From: Clostridiales bacterium
GTDB taxonomy: Bacteria; Bacillota; Clostridia; Oscillospirales; Acutalibacteraceae
NCBI GenBank assembly: GCA_024690965.1
Contig: JAILOG010000019.1
Span: 62,001-126,000 of the forward strand
Length of the DNA stretch: 64,000 nucleotides
Direction of reading: 5' to 3'
Part shown: positions 1 to 8,612 of the stretch, one piece after another
Layout of the letters: every line of letters starts with the position of its first letter
Position numbering within the stretch: the stretch's first letter is position 1
Translations under genes and position numbers: made by a program
The notes under the pieces: generated by a model
The model's database searches: none
Told to the model about the DNA's origin: nothing
Seen by the model: only the letters and a program-made list of their open reading frames with translations

Positions 1-40
1 TGTGTATGAAACATACTTCAGCACTAAGGAGGTGCAACAA

Positions 41-229
41 ATGGCAAAATGCGAAATTTGCGGAAAGAGCATGGCTTTCGGTATAAGAGTATCTCACTCT
101 CACAGACGTTCAAACAGAACTTGGAAGCCTAACGTTAGACGTGTAAGAGCTATCGTAAACGGTACTCCTAAGCGCGTTTATGCTTGCACTCGTTGCCTGC
201 GTTCAGGTAAGGTTACAAGAGCGGTTTGA
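41..229 (+). CDS. rpmB: 50S ribosomal protein L28
   Basis: Structural protein of the large ribosomal subunit, 62 residues, the normal bacterial length. It begins MAKCEICGKS and has the CxxC pair near the N terminus plus a second CTRC pair near the C terminus, as in the zinc-binding form of L28. The ATG at 41 follows a near-perfect AAGGAGGTG site at 27-35, so the extra upstream codons in this frame are not used. It is followed by a strong hairpin terminator. The family assignment is secure. Confidence 0.97.
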   Translation: MAKCEICGKSMAFGIRVSHSHRRSNRTWKPNVRRVRAIVNGTPKRVYACTRCLRSGKVTRAV

Positions 230-281
230 TTTTTATTGCCTTTAACGGCAGTTTAATAGTGCTTAATATCTGCATCAAATC

Positions 282-309
282 ACGGTCAGCCCTTTTGCGG
301 GCTGACCGT
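282..309 (+). terminator. Rho-independent terminator after rpmB
   Basis: Perfect 11-bp stem ACGGTCAGCCC/GGGCTGACCGT with a 6-base loop, followed by a short T-rich stretch. It separates rpmB from the secreted-protein gene downstream. Confidence 0.85.
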
Positions 310-387
310 TTGTTCCATTTTACGTCAATAAAAGTGTTTTTGTATAAGTGATAAAAACATGAAAATTTAATTAATTTAACAAAAAGG

Positions 388-416
388 TTGATTTTTTTTC
401 ATGTATTTGATACAAT
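388..416 (+). promoter_or_regulatory. Sigma-A-type promoter of the fibro-slime-like gene
   Basis: TTGATT at 388-393 and TACAAT at 411-416 are separated by 17 bases, a good vegetative-promoter match. It would give a leader of roughly 90 bases ahead of the ATG at 512. Inferred from consensus only. Confidence 0.6.
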
Positions 417-511
417 GTTAAACACGGTGGATTCTGGGTGTGGTGTGACTTTTTACCCATCCGGAGAAGTTGAAATAATTGTAAAATACACAGCAAAAGG
501 ATTGATTTGTT

Positions 512-2551
512 ATGAAAAAATTCGTAAGTTTGCTCTTAGTATTGTTGCTTGCGCTGACAAGCGCAACAGCTGTTAATGCCAAGGGCGTAAGAGACATTTT
601 CGGCACTGTTAACGCAAGAGGTGCGTATACAGTAATAAACAACAATCACGGCATAGTAACGAATGTCGTTGATTATCCTGAGGGCAGCGAATCTCCCTTT
701 GTGTATGCAAGTGGTGGCGTAAGCGCCATTAACAATGAAATCTCGTATGCTCTCGGAGATAATGGATTGCCTAAAAAGAAACCTGGAATAGAGAGTGAAA
801 AGGCGAGTAACGCCGAGATGCTATGGGACACCACGTCAAATAATACTTTGAACTATACTTATCAAGCGTCCAATGTCGGTTCTTTTTTGCTTTATGATGA
901 GGATACTAACAGATACCATATTGATTCTTGGGAATTAGACACTATAAACAACGGTCTTGCGCAAAAAGTGACCTATGATAATACAACCGAGAAATTTTCG
1001 TATGAAGATTATAATTGCACTGCTGATATATCAGGCGAATTGGGTAATGCTCAAAATTTTCTATATAACTCGTTCCGCTTCCATTATGCGCTGAGCATCA
1101 GCGCTAACTTTAATATGCCTGCAGGTGGAAATTTGTCTTACAACAATAATGGAGTTCACGTTGTTGAGCCTATGAGATTTGATTTTGCCGGTGATGATTT
1201 GGTACTTGTATACATCGATGGTGTAAGAGTACTCAACGGCAGTATTCAGTGGGGACATATGGCGTTCTTTGATACGCCTGACTACAACATTAACCCCTCT
1301 ATAGACTTTTCCACAGGCATTGTTCATACAATGACTTCTCAAAACCGTTCTTCTCAAACAACATTGTATGATATATTCAGCGCATATTATGATGAGCTTG
1401 GCTATAACGCTGCGGCAAAAGAAAGTGCGCTTGCTGCCAAGTTTGACCGCGTTGGCGATAACTATATCTTAAAAGAGGGTACCCATGAGTTTAAGATGTT
1501 TTACGCGGAAACGGCCGGAGGAAGAGCAAACTGTAAGGTAAGCTTTAACTTACTTGCTGATGAAGATTTCGCAACAACACCTCCCAGCGAGCCGCCATAT
1601 AATCTTTTGTTTGTAGACTATCAGTATGATACGGATGTTGCTCATGTTTACAGGGAGATGTCTAACTACACCAATACTACTTTGGAATTGACAAAAGATA
1701 TTGCTACAGACTTTGAATTTGAGGACTTACCGTTTGCAGGATGGTTTGAAACAAGAGAAGCTGCCGCGTCAGGGTATGTTTATAACAACACTATGCGGCA
1801 TGTCGATCTGTCTTGTGCATACGCGCACAACGTTACGCTTTCAAATTACCCTAAAGGCAACGTAACGTTGCCCGTTATGATAAACGGAACGAAACAAAAT
1901 GTAACTTATCCAAACGCGATAGTATTTTATGCAGGATGGATTCCTGAGATATCTCAACAAAAGGCAGCAGAAGATAACAATGTATACGGTACAGCCAACG
2001 TTGGGGCGTTTGACCTTGCGGGCGTACAGATAAGAGGCAGCGACGTTGACGACATCTATCAAAACCCCATTCGCAACAGGACATACGATGCTCTCAGATT
2101 TGTAACGTCTTACAGCTTGAGTTTTCTTGATGAAATAAAGAGCCTTTCGCGAGCAAACGGAGGTTCGACAGTTCTACCTGAATATGGCTATTTTGCTGTT
2201 TCAGATTTGAACGGAAACATTTTTAATAAGTCCGGTTACACAATTAACTCTCAGGGTGGCTCCAAAAAGGTTGACTGTACAAAAACGGGCGATGAAAACC
2301 ACCATTATTACAACGGTTATCTTCTGTCAACAATGGTAATCAAATACGACGATCATCCCCAATATAAAGGTGTGCCTGTTGAAGCAAGAGCATATATTTA
2401 TTATAAAGACGCCAACGGAAATATGAGATACAATGATGATACTTATGGCACAGAAACCGGCGAAACTACTTTCTGGGGCGGTTGCCGTACTTCATTTAAC
2501 GCTGCTTATAATGCTTTGAGCCACGCGACCGACACAATGCATTATGTTTGA
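512..2551 (+). CDS. Secreted protein with a fibro-slime/PA14-like domain
   Basis: Exported protein of 679 residues. Residues 1-23 form a classical signal peptide (KK, a long Leu/Val core, AVNA before KG). Around residues 223-241 the motif FDFAGDDLVLVYIDGVRVL, and around 326-348 EFKMFYAETAGGRANCKV, resemble the two halves of a fibro-slime domain, a PA14-related beta fold in bacterial surface and carbohydrate-binding proteins. A later segment near residue 395 (FAGWF) resembles Listeria-Bacteroides type repeats. No sortase motif, dockerin or S-layer domain is apparent, so the means of attachment is unknown. The gene is followed 21 bases later by a 54-residue peptide gene with its own ribosome-binding site, so the two are probably co-transcribed. 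The domain call rests on motif resemblance only. Confidence 0.6.
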   Translation: MKKFVSLLLVLLLALTSATAVNAKGVRDIFGTVNARGAYTVINNNHGIVTNVVDYPEGSESPFVYASGGVSAINNEISYALGDNGLPKKKPGIESEKASNAEMLWDTTSNNTLNYTYQASNVGSFLLYDEDTNRYHIDSWELDTINNGLAQKVTYDNTTEKFSYEDYNCTADISGELGNAQNFLYNSFRFHYALSISANFNMPAGGNLSYNNNGVHVVEPMRFDFAGDDLVLVYIDGVRVLNGSIQWGHMAFFDTPDYNINPSIDFSTGIVHTMTSQNRSSQTTLYDIFSAYYDELGYNAAAKESALAAKFDRVGDNYILKEGTHEFKMFYAETAGGRANCKVSFNLLADEDFATTPPSEPPYNLLFVDYQYDTDVAHVYREMSNYTNTTLELTKDIATDFEFEDLPFAGWFETREAAASGYVYNNTMRHVDLSCAYAHNVTLSNYPKGNVTLPVMINGTKQNVTYPNAIVFYAGWIPEISQQKAAEDNNVYGTANVGAFDLAGVQIRGSDVDDIYQNPIRNRTYDALRFVTSYSLSFLDEIKSLSRANGGSTVLPEYGYFAVSDLNGNIFNKSGYTINSQGGSKKVDCTKTGDENHHYYNGYLLSTMVIKYDDHPQYKGVPVEARAYIYYKDANGNMRYNDDTYGTETGETTFWGGCRTSFNAAYNALSHATDTMHYV

Positions 2552-2572
2552 TTAAAACGGGAGGGAATTGTT

Positions 2573-2737
2573 ATGAAAAAATATTATAATACTCCGGAAT
2601 TGAATGTAAGTAAGCTTGTGTCAGTCGATGTTATCACAGCTTCGGGAGACGAACCTTCCGTTGTTAAACGGTCTGTTGATAACCGGTTTTTGGATATTGT
2701 TGACGTTAATCAAGGATTGCTTAACTATTACAACTGA
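2573..2737 (+). CDS. Small peptide, MKKY...YYN family (paralogue 1)
   Basis: A 54-residue peptide beginning MKKYYNTPELNVSKL and ending in LLNYYN, preceded by GGGAGG at a normal distance. It has no cysteine, no signal peptide and no membrane segment. A second gene at 8399-8578 encodes a peptide with the same start (MKKY, then P, L and KL), the same TAS block near residues 22-24 and the same terminal YYN, so this is a real coding sequence and part of a family. It lies in an apparent operon with the secreted protein upstream and ends at a strong terminator. Function is unknown. Clostridial genomes carry many short peptides with similar MKKYxxP starts, but I know of no assigned role. Confidence 0.75.
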   Translation: MKKYYNTPELNVSKLVSVDVITASGDEPSVVKRSVDNRFLDIVDVNQGLLNYYN

Positions 2738-2758
2738 TAATTAAAAAGTAAAAAAGTA

Positions 2759-2791
2759 AAAAGGTCAACCCTGTTTTAGGGTTGACCTTTT
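2759..2791 (+). terminator. Terminator after small peptide 1
   Basis: Stem AAAAGGTCAACCCT/AGGGTTGACCTTTT, 14 bp and perfect, with a short loop and a following T-rich run. It ends the fibro-slime/peptide unit. Confidence 0.9.
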
Positions 2792-2817
2792 CCTTTTTGA
2801 GGCTTGAAATTGAAAAA

Positions 2818-2850
2818 TTCCCGGGAGGCATTTTGCGGGCATCCCGGGAA
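2818..2850 (-). terminator. Terminator of the zinc-ribbon protein gene
   Basis: Stem TTCCCGGGA/TCCCGGGAA, 9 bp and perfect. On the minus strand it is followed by TTTTTC. It lies just past the stop of the 944-residue minus-strand gene, opposite the preceding plus-strand terminator. Confidence 0.8.
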
Positions 2851-2868
2851 ATCTTTATTCAGCTTATA

Positions 2869-5703
2869 CTATTTGGTTTCATATGAGCGTTTAGTACCCT
2901 TTATCGTAATGTCGTAGTCTACGATATAGTCGGAATATTTTGCGTTGCACTCGCAGGTTATTTTGCCTTTTTCAATTTTGAATTTGAATGTGTATTCACC
3001 GCCTATAGTACCCTTTTGGGGCTTTGCTACAAGCGTTTTTGTTTTCGGGTCATATGTTCCCTTAAACTTGCTCACCTGGTCGGGCACAGAATCATAAATT
3101 ATGGAAACATTTATGATTTCATCGCTATCTTCCCAAATTTTCATTACGCCTTTTGTTTCCATATTGTTGTAATCGCTCATATAAGAGCTGTATATATCAA
3201 TATAATCGCCCATTTCATCCGGCATAAGACCTATTATATCGTCTGTAAGGCTGCTTCCGAAGGAATTATTCTTTTGCACGATATCATAATCTCCGAAGAT
3301 GCTGTCATCGTTTAAGCGAAGCTCTATTACTATGTAATTCTTTTCGGGCTTAGGCGCGACTGCCATTTCGATATCGGTAGTAGGCGCGGCAGGATCATCT
3401 TTGCCCTTGCCCTCAAAATGTACGCTTGTGGGCGCGCCCATTTGATAATAATGATATACCGTGCATGCGTATAAGGTATTGTTATCCTTGCGTGGATAGG
3501 GTGTAAAAGCCTCGGGTCCGTAGTCTTTTGTGTTTGCGTTCAGCGGCATAAACAGATAGCTTTTTGTGGGACGGTTAAAGTATATCTTGTTTTGCTTGTA
3601 ATAGTCTTTTATTGAAAACGCGCTGTTGTAGAACGCGTACGGCGATTTGTCAAAGGTCTGCTTTTTATCAAGATTGCAGTCAGTTGCCAAGAATTTGACA
3701 GGTCTGTTGAGCTCGGGAACGACCTCGTTGTTAAGATAATCTTTTGTTTTTCTTTTTTGCTCCTGAAAATTATCATACAGTATTTTACGAATATAAGAGT
3801 TTGTCTTTTTTTGCAGGAACTTTTTGTAGGCTGCCTTATATTTGTCTATGTCATCCTTTTTGGGATCGCTCCAACCAAATCTTTGCACGTCTTCCCACGA
3901 TACTGAATACCGTGTGCCAAGCCCTTTCATAAGATAGCGATGATATTCCTTTACACGTTCTTCTATACTCATCTGATCCCAGAAGTAATTTATATAGTCA
4001 TCTACAAGCTTTTCGGATTCTTTACCGATCTTGTCTATTCTGCCCTCGTTCTTTATGTATATGTCTTTCATTGCATCATAGAATCCACCTGATTGCCCAA
4101 GCTTTGAGTTAAGACCTTTATATCCGTTAATTGTAAGCATATTATTGTTCATGTATTCATAATATACTTTGGCGTGCACGTCTTCATCGTCCGGCGGCGC
4201 CTCAGACTTATATATATCTGCCACACTGTAAACAACATAAGCGGCTGCAATGAACTCCGCAAACGCAACTGCTCCCACCGCAACCGCGATTCCCTGGGCT
4301 CCAAGCACGGCAATATCTATCTTATTGCTGTCAAAGATTTCTTTTGCGCTTTTGCCGTTGTATATTTGAGCGATAATTCTCAGTCCTACCAATGTTGCCC
4401 CAAATTTAAGGCTTGTGGATTTACTGCCGAAAAGATGTAAGCCTGACTTAACTTCTCCAAGCTTGTTCGCCATTATCGCCTGGTTAACAACGCCTCTAAG
4501 CACGTTTGCGTCTCTCGCAACCAAACCGGTATTTACCACAGAGACTAATCCTTCGGCTGCGTCCATTGTCTTAAAGCCCTTTGTGGCTGCCTCTATTGTG
4601 TTGCTTATCTCTGAGTTAAGATAATTCTCGTAAGATTCGTCTGTCATTACTACGCGGCGCATAGAGGGCGGACGCTCTTCGTCACCGGGTACCTGCTGAA
4701 AGAGAATACTCATATTACTGCCGGATAAATAACTGATCTCTTCGGCAATTGTTGAAAAGTGATTAATATATACGTTGTAGCTCTTGCCGTCTTCAGACCT
4801 TTCATAAGGTACGCTTTCCCACTCGTCCGATTGCTCGTTGTAGTAAAGCACTGTAGCGCTTTGATCTGCCTTAGCAGTTCGGGGAATGGTTATTGTATTA
4901 GAAGTCAAGAATTCGTGCTGACCCGAGCCGAGAGAAAAATCGTATGCAATAAGGTCGGTGTTCTTCGCGTTGTCGTGCTTTTTGGGCAGCCTTTTTATTG
5001 TTAAGGTATCCGTTTCGTTTTCCAGGTTCCAGTCATAAAACTCTACCGTGATGTCGCCGTCATTAACTATAAATTCATCATTATGCTTAATAGTAATGTC
5101 ACTGTCGCTTACACTATATTCGTTAAGTGAGATTTCGCTGCGAGTGGAAGGTGCGTTTATATAATCTTCGGCACTGTAACGCACGCTTGTAACCTTAGGG
5201 CTCAGAGGAGAGGTTTCGACTGATAATTCGGCAGGCTCATAGTCATTCTCGTCTTTTTGTGTCTCCTCCAGTTCCATAAGCTCGCTCAGATCCTCATTTG
5301 AAATGTCAACGTATTCATCGAGGTTAGTTGTGGGTATATTGGGTTCGCCTGTAATTAAACTTGTTAAAAACCCCGGTTTAATAAAGCACACGAACAGCGC
5401 GGCAACAAGCAGCAGTGATACGAAGGTTATCGCAACAGCTTTGCCCTTCTTTTTCTTCTTTTTGGGGGGCTTTTGCGTTGGGTTAACGTACATTGGCTGC
5501 ACGGGTACAGGTTGCGTCTGCGGTGTGCGGACTGCTGTGGGATTTTTATAGCCCCCAGGCGCATAAGGCTTGGTAATATAGCCTTCGCCTGTACCGTTGT
5601 TATCGGTGGTCTTATTGGTGTTAATCAGACTTTTGCCGCAAAACCGACAAAATGCTGCGTTTTCATTTATTTCTTTCCCGCAGTAGCGGCAGAATTTTTT
5701 CAC
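2869..5703 (-). CDS. Large zinc-ribbon membrane-anchored protein, ZU5-like segment
   Basis: 944 residues with a GTG start (AGGGGG eight bases upstream). Cys5, Cys8, Cys19 and Cys22 form an N-terminal cytoplasmic zinc ribbon. A Pro/Gln-rich linker and a KKKKKK stretch precede a membrane helix at about 88-111; the rest is probably extracellular. Residues about 245-320 (TITIP, YYNE, W, VYINHFS) resemble a ZU5-type beta sandwich. A second hydrophobic stretch at about 462-494 is rich in Ala/Val/Gly and could insert in a membrane. The C-terminal 150 residues look beta-rich and lipocalin-like. It sits downstream of three other membrane-anchored genes on the same strand, after a 95-base gap. No enzyme motif was recognised and the function is unknown. 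Confidence 0.65.
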   Translation of the reverse strand: MKKFCRYCGKEINENAAFCRFCGKSLINTNKTTDNNGTGEGYITKPYAPGGYKNPTAVRTPQTQPVPVQPMYVNPTQKPPKKKKKKGKAVAITFVSLLLVAALFVCFIKPGFLTSLITGEPNIPTTNLDEYVDISNEDLSELMELEETQKDENDYEPAELSVETSPLSPKVTSVRYSAEDYINAPSTRSEISLNEYSVSDSDITIKHNDEFIVNDGDITVEFYDWNLENETDTLTIKRLPKKHDNAKNTDLIAYDFSLGSGQHEFLTSNTITIPRTAKADQSATVLYYNEQSDEWESVPYERSEDGKSYNVYINHFSTIAEEISYLSGSNMSILFQQVPGDEERPPSMRRVVMTDESYENYLNSEISNTIEAATKGFKTMDAAEGLVSVVNTGLVARDANVLRGVVNQAIMANKLGEVKSGLHLFGSKSTSLKFGATLVGLRIIAQIYNGKSAKEIFDSNKIDIAVLGAQGIAVAVGAVAFAEFIAAAYVVYSVADIYKSEAPPDDEDVHAKVYYEYMNNNMLTINGYKGLNSKLGQSGGFYDAMKDIYIKNEGRIDKIGKESEKLVDDYINYFWDQMSIEERVKEYHRYLMKGLGTRYSVSWEDVQRFGWSDPKKDDIDKYKAAYKKFLQKKTNSYIRKILYDNFQEQKRKTKDYLNNEVVPELNRPVKFLATDCNLDKKQTFDKSPYAFYNSAFSIKDYYKQNKIYFNRPTKSYLFMPLNANTKDYGPEAFTPYPRKDNNTLYACTVYHYYQMGAPTSVHFEGKGKDDPAAPTTDIEMAVAPKPEKNYIVIELRLNDDSIFGDYDIVQKNNSFGSSLTDDIIGLMPDEMGDYIDIYSSYMSDYNNMETKGVMKIWEDSDEIINVSIIYDSVPDQVSKFKGTYDPKTKTLVAKPQKGTIGGEYTFKFKIEKGKITCECNAKYSDYIVDYDITIKGTKRSYETK

Positions 5704-5798
5704 TGATCATACCCCCTAAAATTAAATACAAAATATGGGTAATTGTTTGATTTTAGCCTTTGAACGGCACACGGTTACAAGAGCAATACAAACAAAAC

Positions 5799-6215
5799 TC
5801 ATTGGTTCTTCTCGAATTTTACAGTGTTATCACTATCTACGGAAACAAGCAGAATTATGGCATTTTCATCGGTCTCGCCGTGAGCGTTTGGGAGCCTTAC
5901 CGTTTTATCGCCTACGGTTATTTGCATATACTCTGCCAGATCGTACCTGTACATTCCGTTTGAAAGCAAGAATACGTATGTTCCTTCGCTCTCGCCGGAG
6001 GGCAGGCCTGTTGCTTGAGAAAGGGTGTCGTCAATATTGATTTTTATACTGCCGCCGTCACCGTTAAATATAAATGTACCATGTGGAGAGACATATTCTC
6101 CGTTTAACGTGCCGGGTTGCGGTTTATCTGTTTGCGGAGGCGGATCTTTTACGGAGCATCCGAACGGAAGCAGTATGATTAACGCGCATATAAGAAATAT
6201 CAGAAAAGTTTTCAT
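5799..6215 (-). CDS. Putative lipoprotein
   Basis: 138-residue exported lipoprotein: MKTFLIFLICALIIL forms the signal core and LPFGC is a plausible lipobox. A Pro/Asp/Gln-rich linker follows, then a small beta-rich domain (LNGEYVSPHGTFIFNG, then GTYVFLL and YMQITVGD) like the ligand-free beta barrels seen in many Clostridia surface proteins. The ATG at 6215 is chosen because GAGGT lies nine bases ahead; an ATG six codons earlier has no ribosome-binding site. It starts 22 bases after the stop of the preceding zinc-ribbon gene, so the two are probably co-transcribed. Function unknown. Confidence 0.65.
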   Translation of the reverse strand: MKTFLIFLICALIILLPFGCSVKDPPPQTDKPQPGTLNGEYVSPHGTFIFNGDGGSIKINIDDTLSQATGLPSGESEGTYVFLLSNGMYRYDLAEYMQITVGDKTVRLPNAHGETDENAIILLVSVDSDNTVKFEKNQ

Positions 6216-6237
6216 AAACGTGATACCTCGCATATCA

Positions 6238-7383
6238 TCAGGGACGAACCATAAGGAGATATGAGTCTATTCCGTCAATTGTTGTGAGCGTGCCGATAGC
6301 GTATTGGTGATTATCGTATTCGTAAAATTCACCTATATCAATTTTATAAGAGCCTATTGCCGACAATACGCCTGCATCCCAATTAGCACTCAAATATGTA
6401 TCGTCATCTTTATTTTTGTCGTAGCTTTTATCATCTATAAAAATAGTGTCCCAGTCGAAACAAAGCGTCAGCCCCGAACCCTCCTGAGTGATATCAATAT
6501 TAAGGAATTCTTCCGCATAGTTGTTGGTCCGATTGCGTGGGTCATAGATGATATATGCCTTCCAGCCGCCCACTATTTGAGAGCTGTCTGTTATAATTGT
6601 TCTGCCCTCGGGCTTGCCGTTTGACATAACACTGTTGTACCACAAAAAATCTCCCAAAGTAGGTTGACGTGTAGTGTTGTATCTGCTTAAATCAAATTCC
6701 GGTTCACTTGGTATTTCGGACGAAACGGTATCGCTTGAAATATCAAAGTCTGAATAAATATCATCAATATTTGATATTATGTCGTCTAAATAGTCGTCGT
6801 AATCCTTACTGCTTGATGTATCAAGAGAATAGTCGCTATCCTGCAAATATGTATCGGTATCGGTTCCTTCTTTGCCGCTGTGGAACATTTTTGTAACAAA
6901 GCCCGGGAATATAAACAGTACTACTTCCGCAATTATCACAACAGCTGCAATTATTGCGAATACTATCGCACCCGTTGACATCTTTGTCGCAGCGGGCTTT
7001 TGAGGCTGCATTTGCGGAGGATAATAGCCGTTGTTAAAGTTCTGATTTGCGGGGGCATAGCTCTGCTGTGTTGTGGGATGTGTTTGAGGAATGCCGTTTG
7101 GATAATTTACAGGCGCCGCAGGCTGCTGATTTACCGGGGGAGTGTTTACGGGAGCGCCTGCGCGGTAATTTGTAACAGGCTGACCTCCGCCTGCGCGCGC
7201 CGCGGGATTATACGCATAGCTGTTACCCGTTGAATTATTCGGTGCAGACTGAGGGTTTGTAACAGGCGCTGCGGGCTTAGGCTCATCTTGAGGTATGGGT
7301 GAGTTCCATTCTATCGGACTGCCGCAGGAGGGGCAGAATTTTTCGCTTCCTTTTATCTCATTTCCGCATTTTTCGCAAAACAT
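6238..7383 (-). CDS. Zinc-ribbon single-pass membrane protein
   Basis: 381 residues. Cys3, Cys6, Cys17 and Cys20 form an N-terminal zinc ribbon. A Pro/Asn/Gln/Ala-rich low-complexity linker of about 110 residues leads to one membrane helix at about 137-162. An acidic Asp/Ser-rich stalk follows, then a C-terminal extracytoplasmic domain (residues about 235-381) of beta character. The architecture (zinc ribbon, disordered linker, helix, external beta domain) repeats that of the 944-residue neighbour. Its start lies 17 bases after the stop of the gene at 7401-8081, consistent with an operon. The ligand or partner is unknown; a role in sensing or in envelope assembly is only a guess. Confidence 0.65.
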   Translation of the reverse strand: MFCEKCGNEIKGSEKFCPSCGSPIEWNSPIPQDEPKPAAPVTNPQSAPNNSTGNSYAYNPAARAGGGQPVTNYRAGAPVNTPPVNQQPAAPVNYPNGIPQTHPTTQQSYAPANQNFNNGYYPPQMQPQKPAATKMSTGAIVFAIIAAVVIIAEVVLFIFPGFVTKMFHSGKEGTDTDTYLQDSDYSLDTSSSKDYDDYLDDIISNIDDIYSDFDISSDTVSSEIPSEPEFDLSRYNTTRQPTLGDFLWYNSVMSNGKPEGRTIITDSSQIVGGWKAYIIYDPRNRTNNYAEEFLNIDITQEGSGLTLCFDWDTIFIDDKSYDKNKDDDTYLSANWDAGVLSAIGSYKIDIGEFYEYDNHQYAIGTLTTIDGIDSYLLMVRP

Positions 7384-7400
7384 ATATTTACCTCCCTTGA

Positions 7401-8081
7401 TTATTCGTAAACGCCGTCTGTATACTCAAGTTCTTCGGGACGGATCTTATAATTACCCTCGAGCAACACAGTTATGCCGTTGGCGGTCAGCTTGTTGGAA
7501 AGCTTGCCTACGATTAACATTCCCTCGGAATCCTCACATATAATTCCGTCAAAACTTACCGTGGCGGTTCCGCTCATTTCATCGGTATCGGTTGACAGAT
7601 CCATACTGAATTTAAATTTTCCGTCACGCACGCTTTTTATTATGTGAAAATCCTGCTCCGCCATCGTTTGAGGATCGTCTATCCTGTAATCGCGCGATGA
7701 CATTCTCATACCGTACATGGCATCTATAAACAAATCCCATTCGCCGTCTTCGTCAAATTCAAACTCAAAATCAGCCGGTTTTGCCATTACCTCTTGTATT
7801 TCTGAGGGCTTGGCACCCATACTTTCCATGCCTTCCATTTTTGTAAAAGTGAATTCTCCTTTCCAATCACCCTGAATATCGAGATACATCGCGTCTTTCT
7901 TTACCTCGGCGCCCGGAGGAATAAGGCTCTCAGAGCCTGTAATACGCCCGAATAATCCGCCCTCGTCTCCGTTGCCCGAAAAGGGATTTGTCAAAAATAT
8001 GAACACACTGAAAGCGGTTGTAACGGCAAGAAGAATGCTCATTACTATTATAAGCCCCTTGCCCCTTGTTTTTTGTTCCAT
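7401..8081 (-). CDS. Membrane-anchored protein of unknown function
   Basis: 226 residues and first gene of the minus-strand cluster. A short basic N terminus (MEQKTRGKG) precedes a membrane anchor at about residues 9-31, with the remainder outside the cell. The external part contains DIQGDWKGEFTF and GTATVSFDGIICEDSEG, with alternating hydrophobic strands and a repeated gain-of-Gly pattern like lipocalin-type barrels. No zinc ribbon is present, unlike the next gene. AGGAGGTAATTTT-type spacing precedes the ATG. The four-gene cluster is bracketed by the two MKKY...YYN peptide genes on the other strand. Confidence 0.6.
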   Translation of the reverse strand: MEQKTRGKGLIIVMSILLAVTTAFSVFIFLTNPFSGNGDEGGLFGRITGSESLIPPGAEVKKDAMYLDIQGDWKGEFTFTKMEGMESMGAKPSEIQEVMAKPADFEFEFDEDGEWDLFIDAMYGMRMSSRDYRIDDPQTMAEQDFHIIKSVRDGKFKFSMDLSTDTDEMSGTATVSFDGIICEDSEGMLIVGKLSNKLTANGITVLLEGNYKIRPEELEYTDGVYE

Positions 8082-8278
8082 AAAATTACCTCCTATGTTA
8101 TAAATTTAACAATTTCATAATATTTTAGGTTAAAAATAACCAAAATTGCTGATATCATTGTAACATAATAGTCTAATATTTGCAATACTATTTATTTCGT
8201 ATCATACATAAGCAGAACAGCAATATTAATATTTGAAACTTTGTCAGCTTGGAATTTTATGGTTTTTATTGTATTTTG

Positions 8279-8307
8279 TTGACATTTTTTTGTTTGTAAT
8301 ATAAAAT
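8279..8307 (+). promoter_or_regulatory. Promoter of small peptide 2 in a 317-base gap
   Basis: TTGACA at 8279-8284 and TAAAAT at 8302-8307 with 17-base spacing, a near-consensus vegetative promoter inside an AT-rich gap (8082-8398). The predicted start near 8314 leaves about 85 bases of leader. The rest of the gap shows no open frame or RNA gene that I can support. The minus-strand promoter for the cluster starting at 8081 should also lie here but is not clear. Confidence 0.65.
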
Positions 8308-8398
8308 ATAGATGGTTAAGTTTGTATTTGTGAGTTTCACATACTTGTGATTTGATAAATTTATGCAATCCCTAATTGGAAGAAGGAGTTGAAACGGT

Positions 8399-8578
8399 AT
8401 GAAAAAGTATGTATCTCCGTTTTTGACGATCGAAAAATTGAACACGTTTGACACGGTTACTGCATCAAATACACCGTCGGGCAGCAGCTCTCAGGGGGCG
8501 CTGCGTAAGAACAGCGACAACAATGTGTCTTTCAATGACCTTCTCAGGGAAGGTATCTTTTCAGATTACTATAACTGA
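8399..8578 (+). CDS. Small peptide, MKKY...YYN family (paralogue 2)
   Basis: 59-residue peptide starting MKKYVSPFLTIEKL and ending FSDYYN, with AGAAGGAG at 8381-8388. Compared with the peptide at 2573-2737 it keeps MKKY, the Pro/Leu/Lys-Leu positions, an Asp followed by TAS, and the last three residues YYN, while the middle is Ser/Gly/Asn-rich and divergent. This is monocistronic, with its own strong promoter and terminator, which suggests it is made in quantity. It lacks Cys, a signal peptide and a membrane helix. Function unknown. A conserved head and tail with a free middle is a precursor-peptide-like layout, but no modifying enzyme or exporter is adjacent. Confidence 0.75.
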   Translation: MKKYVSPFLTIEKLNTFDTVTASNTPSGSSSQGALRKNSDNNVSFNDLLREGIFSDYYN

Positions 8579-8612
8579 GAATAATTACGATATCTGAGCT
8601 TTAATTTTATAA

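Noticed and set aside
388-576. Short open frame in the leader of the fibro-slime-like gene
   Set aside because: No ribosome-binding site; it overlaps the promoter and the signal peptide of the real gene in another frame.
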